Virus record (IMG/VR): IMGVR_UViG_3300023180_000272 | Span: 1-30,280 of that record | Direction: 5' to 3' (one strand) | Origin: a virus | DNA: 30,280 bases | Shown here: in pieces, positions 29,912 to 30,280 of the stretch | Numbering within the stretch: position 1 is the stretch's first letter | Layout of the letters: every line of letters begins with the position of its first letter | Notes under the pieces: generated by a model | What the model was told of the DNA's origin: nothing | The model's database searches: none | The model's input: only the letters and a program-made list of their open reading frames with translations | Made by a program: the position numbers and the translations under genes

Positions 29912-30123
29912 GGCTTCCAATCCGCCTTAACACTGGACATTACACTCCAAAGATTTACGCTTGGATCGGGCTGATATTGAACCGCTTTTGCGTCCTTGCC
30001 ACGCTCAGCCCAATACCGATTTATCGCGCTTGCCTGTTGAATCGCCATTTCACATTCAGATAAATTATCGCTGTTTTTAAACAGTAAGTGAACGTTAGAC
30101 GCAGGTTGCCATTTTTCAGTCAT
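29908..30123 (-). CDS. Small hypothetical replication-region protein
   Basis: 71 residues from ATG 30123 (GTG 30129 possible) with GGGG upstream. Helical (SNVHLLFKNSDNLSECEMAI, then QQASAINRYWAERGKDAK), ending VMSSVKADWKP. Not recognised. It overlaps the initiator start and the small membrane gene, which suggests coupled expression. Confidence 0.55.
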   Translation of the reverse strand: MTEKWQPASNVHLLFKNSDNLSECEMAIQQASAINRYWAERGKDAKAVQYQPDPSVNLWSVMSSVKADWKP

Positions 30124-30220
30124 CCTCACCCCATTTGTTAATGATTAAAGTGGCGCACCATACAGCCACACAAAGAACGGCTATGCAAATTAACCCAAGA
30201 ATAGCCTCATCAAATGTCAT
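30116..30220 (-). CDS. Small single-pass membrane protein (34 aa)
   Basis: ATG 30220, overlapping a possible upstream stop (ATGA), to TGA 30118-30116. The 34 residues begin MTFDEAILGLICIAVLCVAV, a single hydrophobic helix, and end in the charged tail INKWGEDD. An ATG 12 bases upstream (30232) is an alternative. Such micro membrane proteins are frequent in early phage operons. Existence is supported by overlaps on both sides; function unknown. Confidence 0.5.
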   Translation of the reverse strand: MTFDEAILGLICIAVLCVAVWCATLIINKWGEDD

Positions 30221-30280
30221 GCCGCCATCCATGTTCTACCGGGCCGCCCGCTATCAAGTAGCGTCGTCCCCGCTTCCACA
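30217..30280 (-). CDS. Possible C-terminal end of a gene cut by window edge
   Basis: The leftward frame reading VEAGTTLLDSGRPGRTWMAA ends in TGA at 30219-30217, overlapping the ATG at 30220. The overlap fits the operon style, but 20 codons are too few to identify. Another frame ends at 30254. Confidence 0.3.
   Translation of the reverse strand, partial: VEAGTTLLDSGRPGRTWMAA

Noticed and set aside
1-30280. CRISPR array, tRNA genes, integrase or attachment site
   Set aside because: No regularly spaced 25-40 base repeats, no cloverleaf with CCA-like end, and no integrase-like frame were seen by eye. The only repeat array is the short iteron set at 29528-29668.

Overview
The window is most of the genome, or a large piece, of a tailed double-stranded DNA bacteriophage (or an intact prophage). 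The head genes match the P22 plan of a short-tailed phage: terminase, a 716-residue portal, an acidic scaffold, a P22-type coat and an SU10/gp4-type adaptor, in that order. There is no tape-measure protein, tail tube or contractile sheath. No integrase, repressor or DNA polymerase gene is present, so lifestyle is undecided and elongation presumably uses the host polymerase. A Gram-negative, probably alphaproteobacterial, host is inferred from the DUF6456-like protein and from an M15 endolysin paired with membrane proteins. That inference is tentative.

Layout. Positions 41-2670 run rightward: a Rad52/Sak-type annealing protein, an HNH endonuclease, a small SSB-tailed protein, a NinB-like protein, a hypothetical gene and a broken serine-resolvase fragment. 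Almost everything from 30280 back to 2679 runs leftward, so transcripts converge near 2670-2680. Reading leftward, the replication block (30280-26435) has small membrane or accessory proteins, a winged-helix initiator gene carrying a GAAGCCA iteron array, a zinc-ribbon primase piece, a Toprim/RecA-fold helicase in a different frame, an orphan DnaA domain-IV-like protein, two small genes and a DUF6456-like protein. A consensus promoter then runs straight into an intrinsic terminator (26427-26349). The late block follows: ParB-methyltransferase, small and large terminase, portal, scaffold, coat, adaptor, fibre, LamG, glycosyltransferase, beta-propeller-like and acetyltransferase genes, then three large candidate ejection proteins (12061-8029) and a tail fibre. 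The lysis region (6512-2679) has a holin candidate, a signal-peptide protein, a metallophosphoesterase, a membrane-anchored small protein, an M15 endolysin and a class 3 lipase. One small membrane-protein gene (7842-8027) faces the other way and has its own promoter, like a moron.

Genes are packed tightly, with many ATGA, GTGA, TTGA and TAATG stop/start overlaps, so most of the leftward strand looks translationally coupled. Several starts are GTG or TTG. The strongest candidates for new biology are: a P_R'/t_R'-like late-control module with the DUF6456-like gene in the place where lambdoid phages carry Q; a lambda-O-like origin inside the initiator gene, where the iterons are read in different codon frames and so are conserved as DNA; a primase-helicase split across two frames at GGGTTTAAAAC; a lipase in the lysis region; and a probable leaderless moron.
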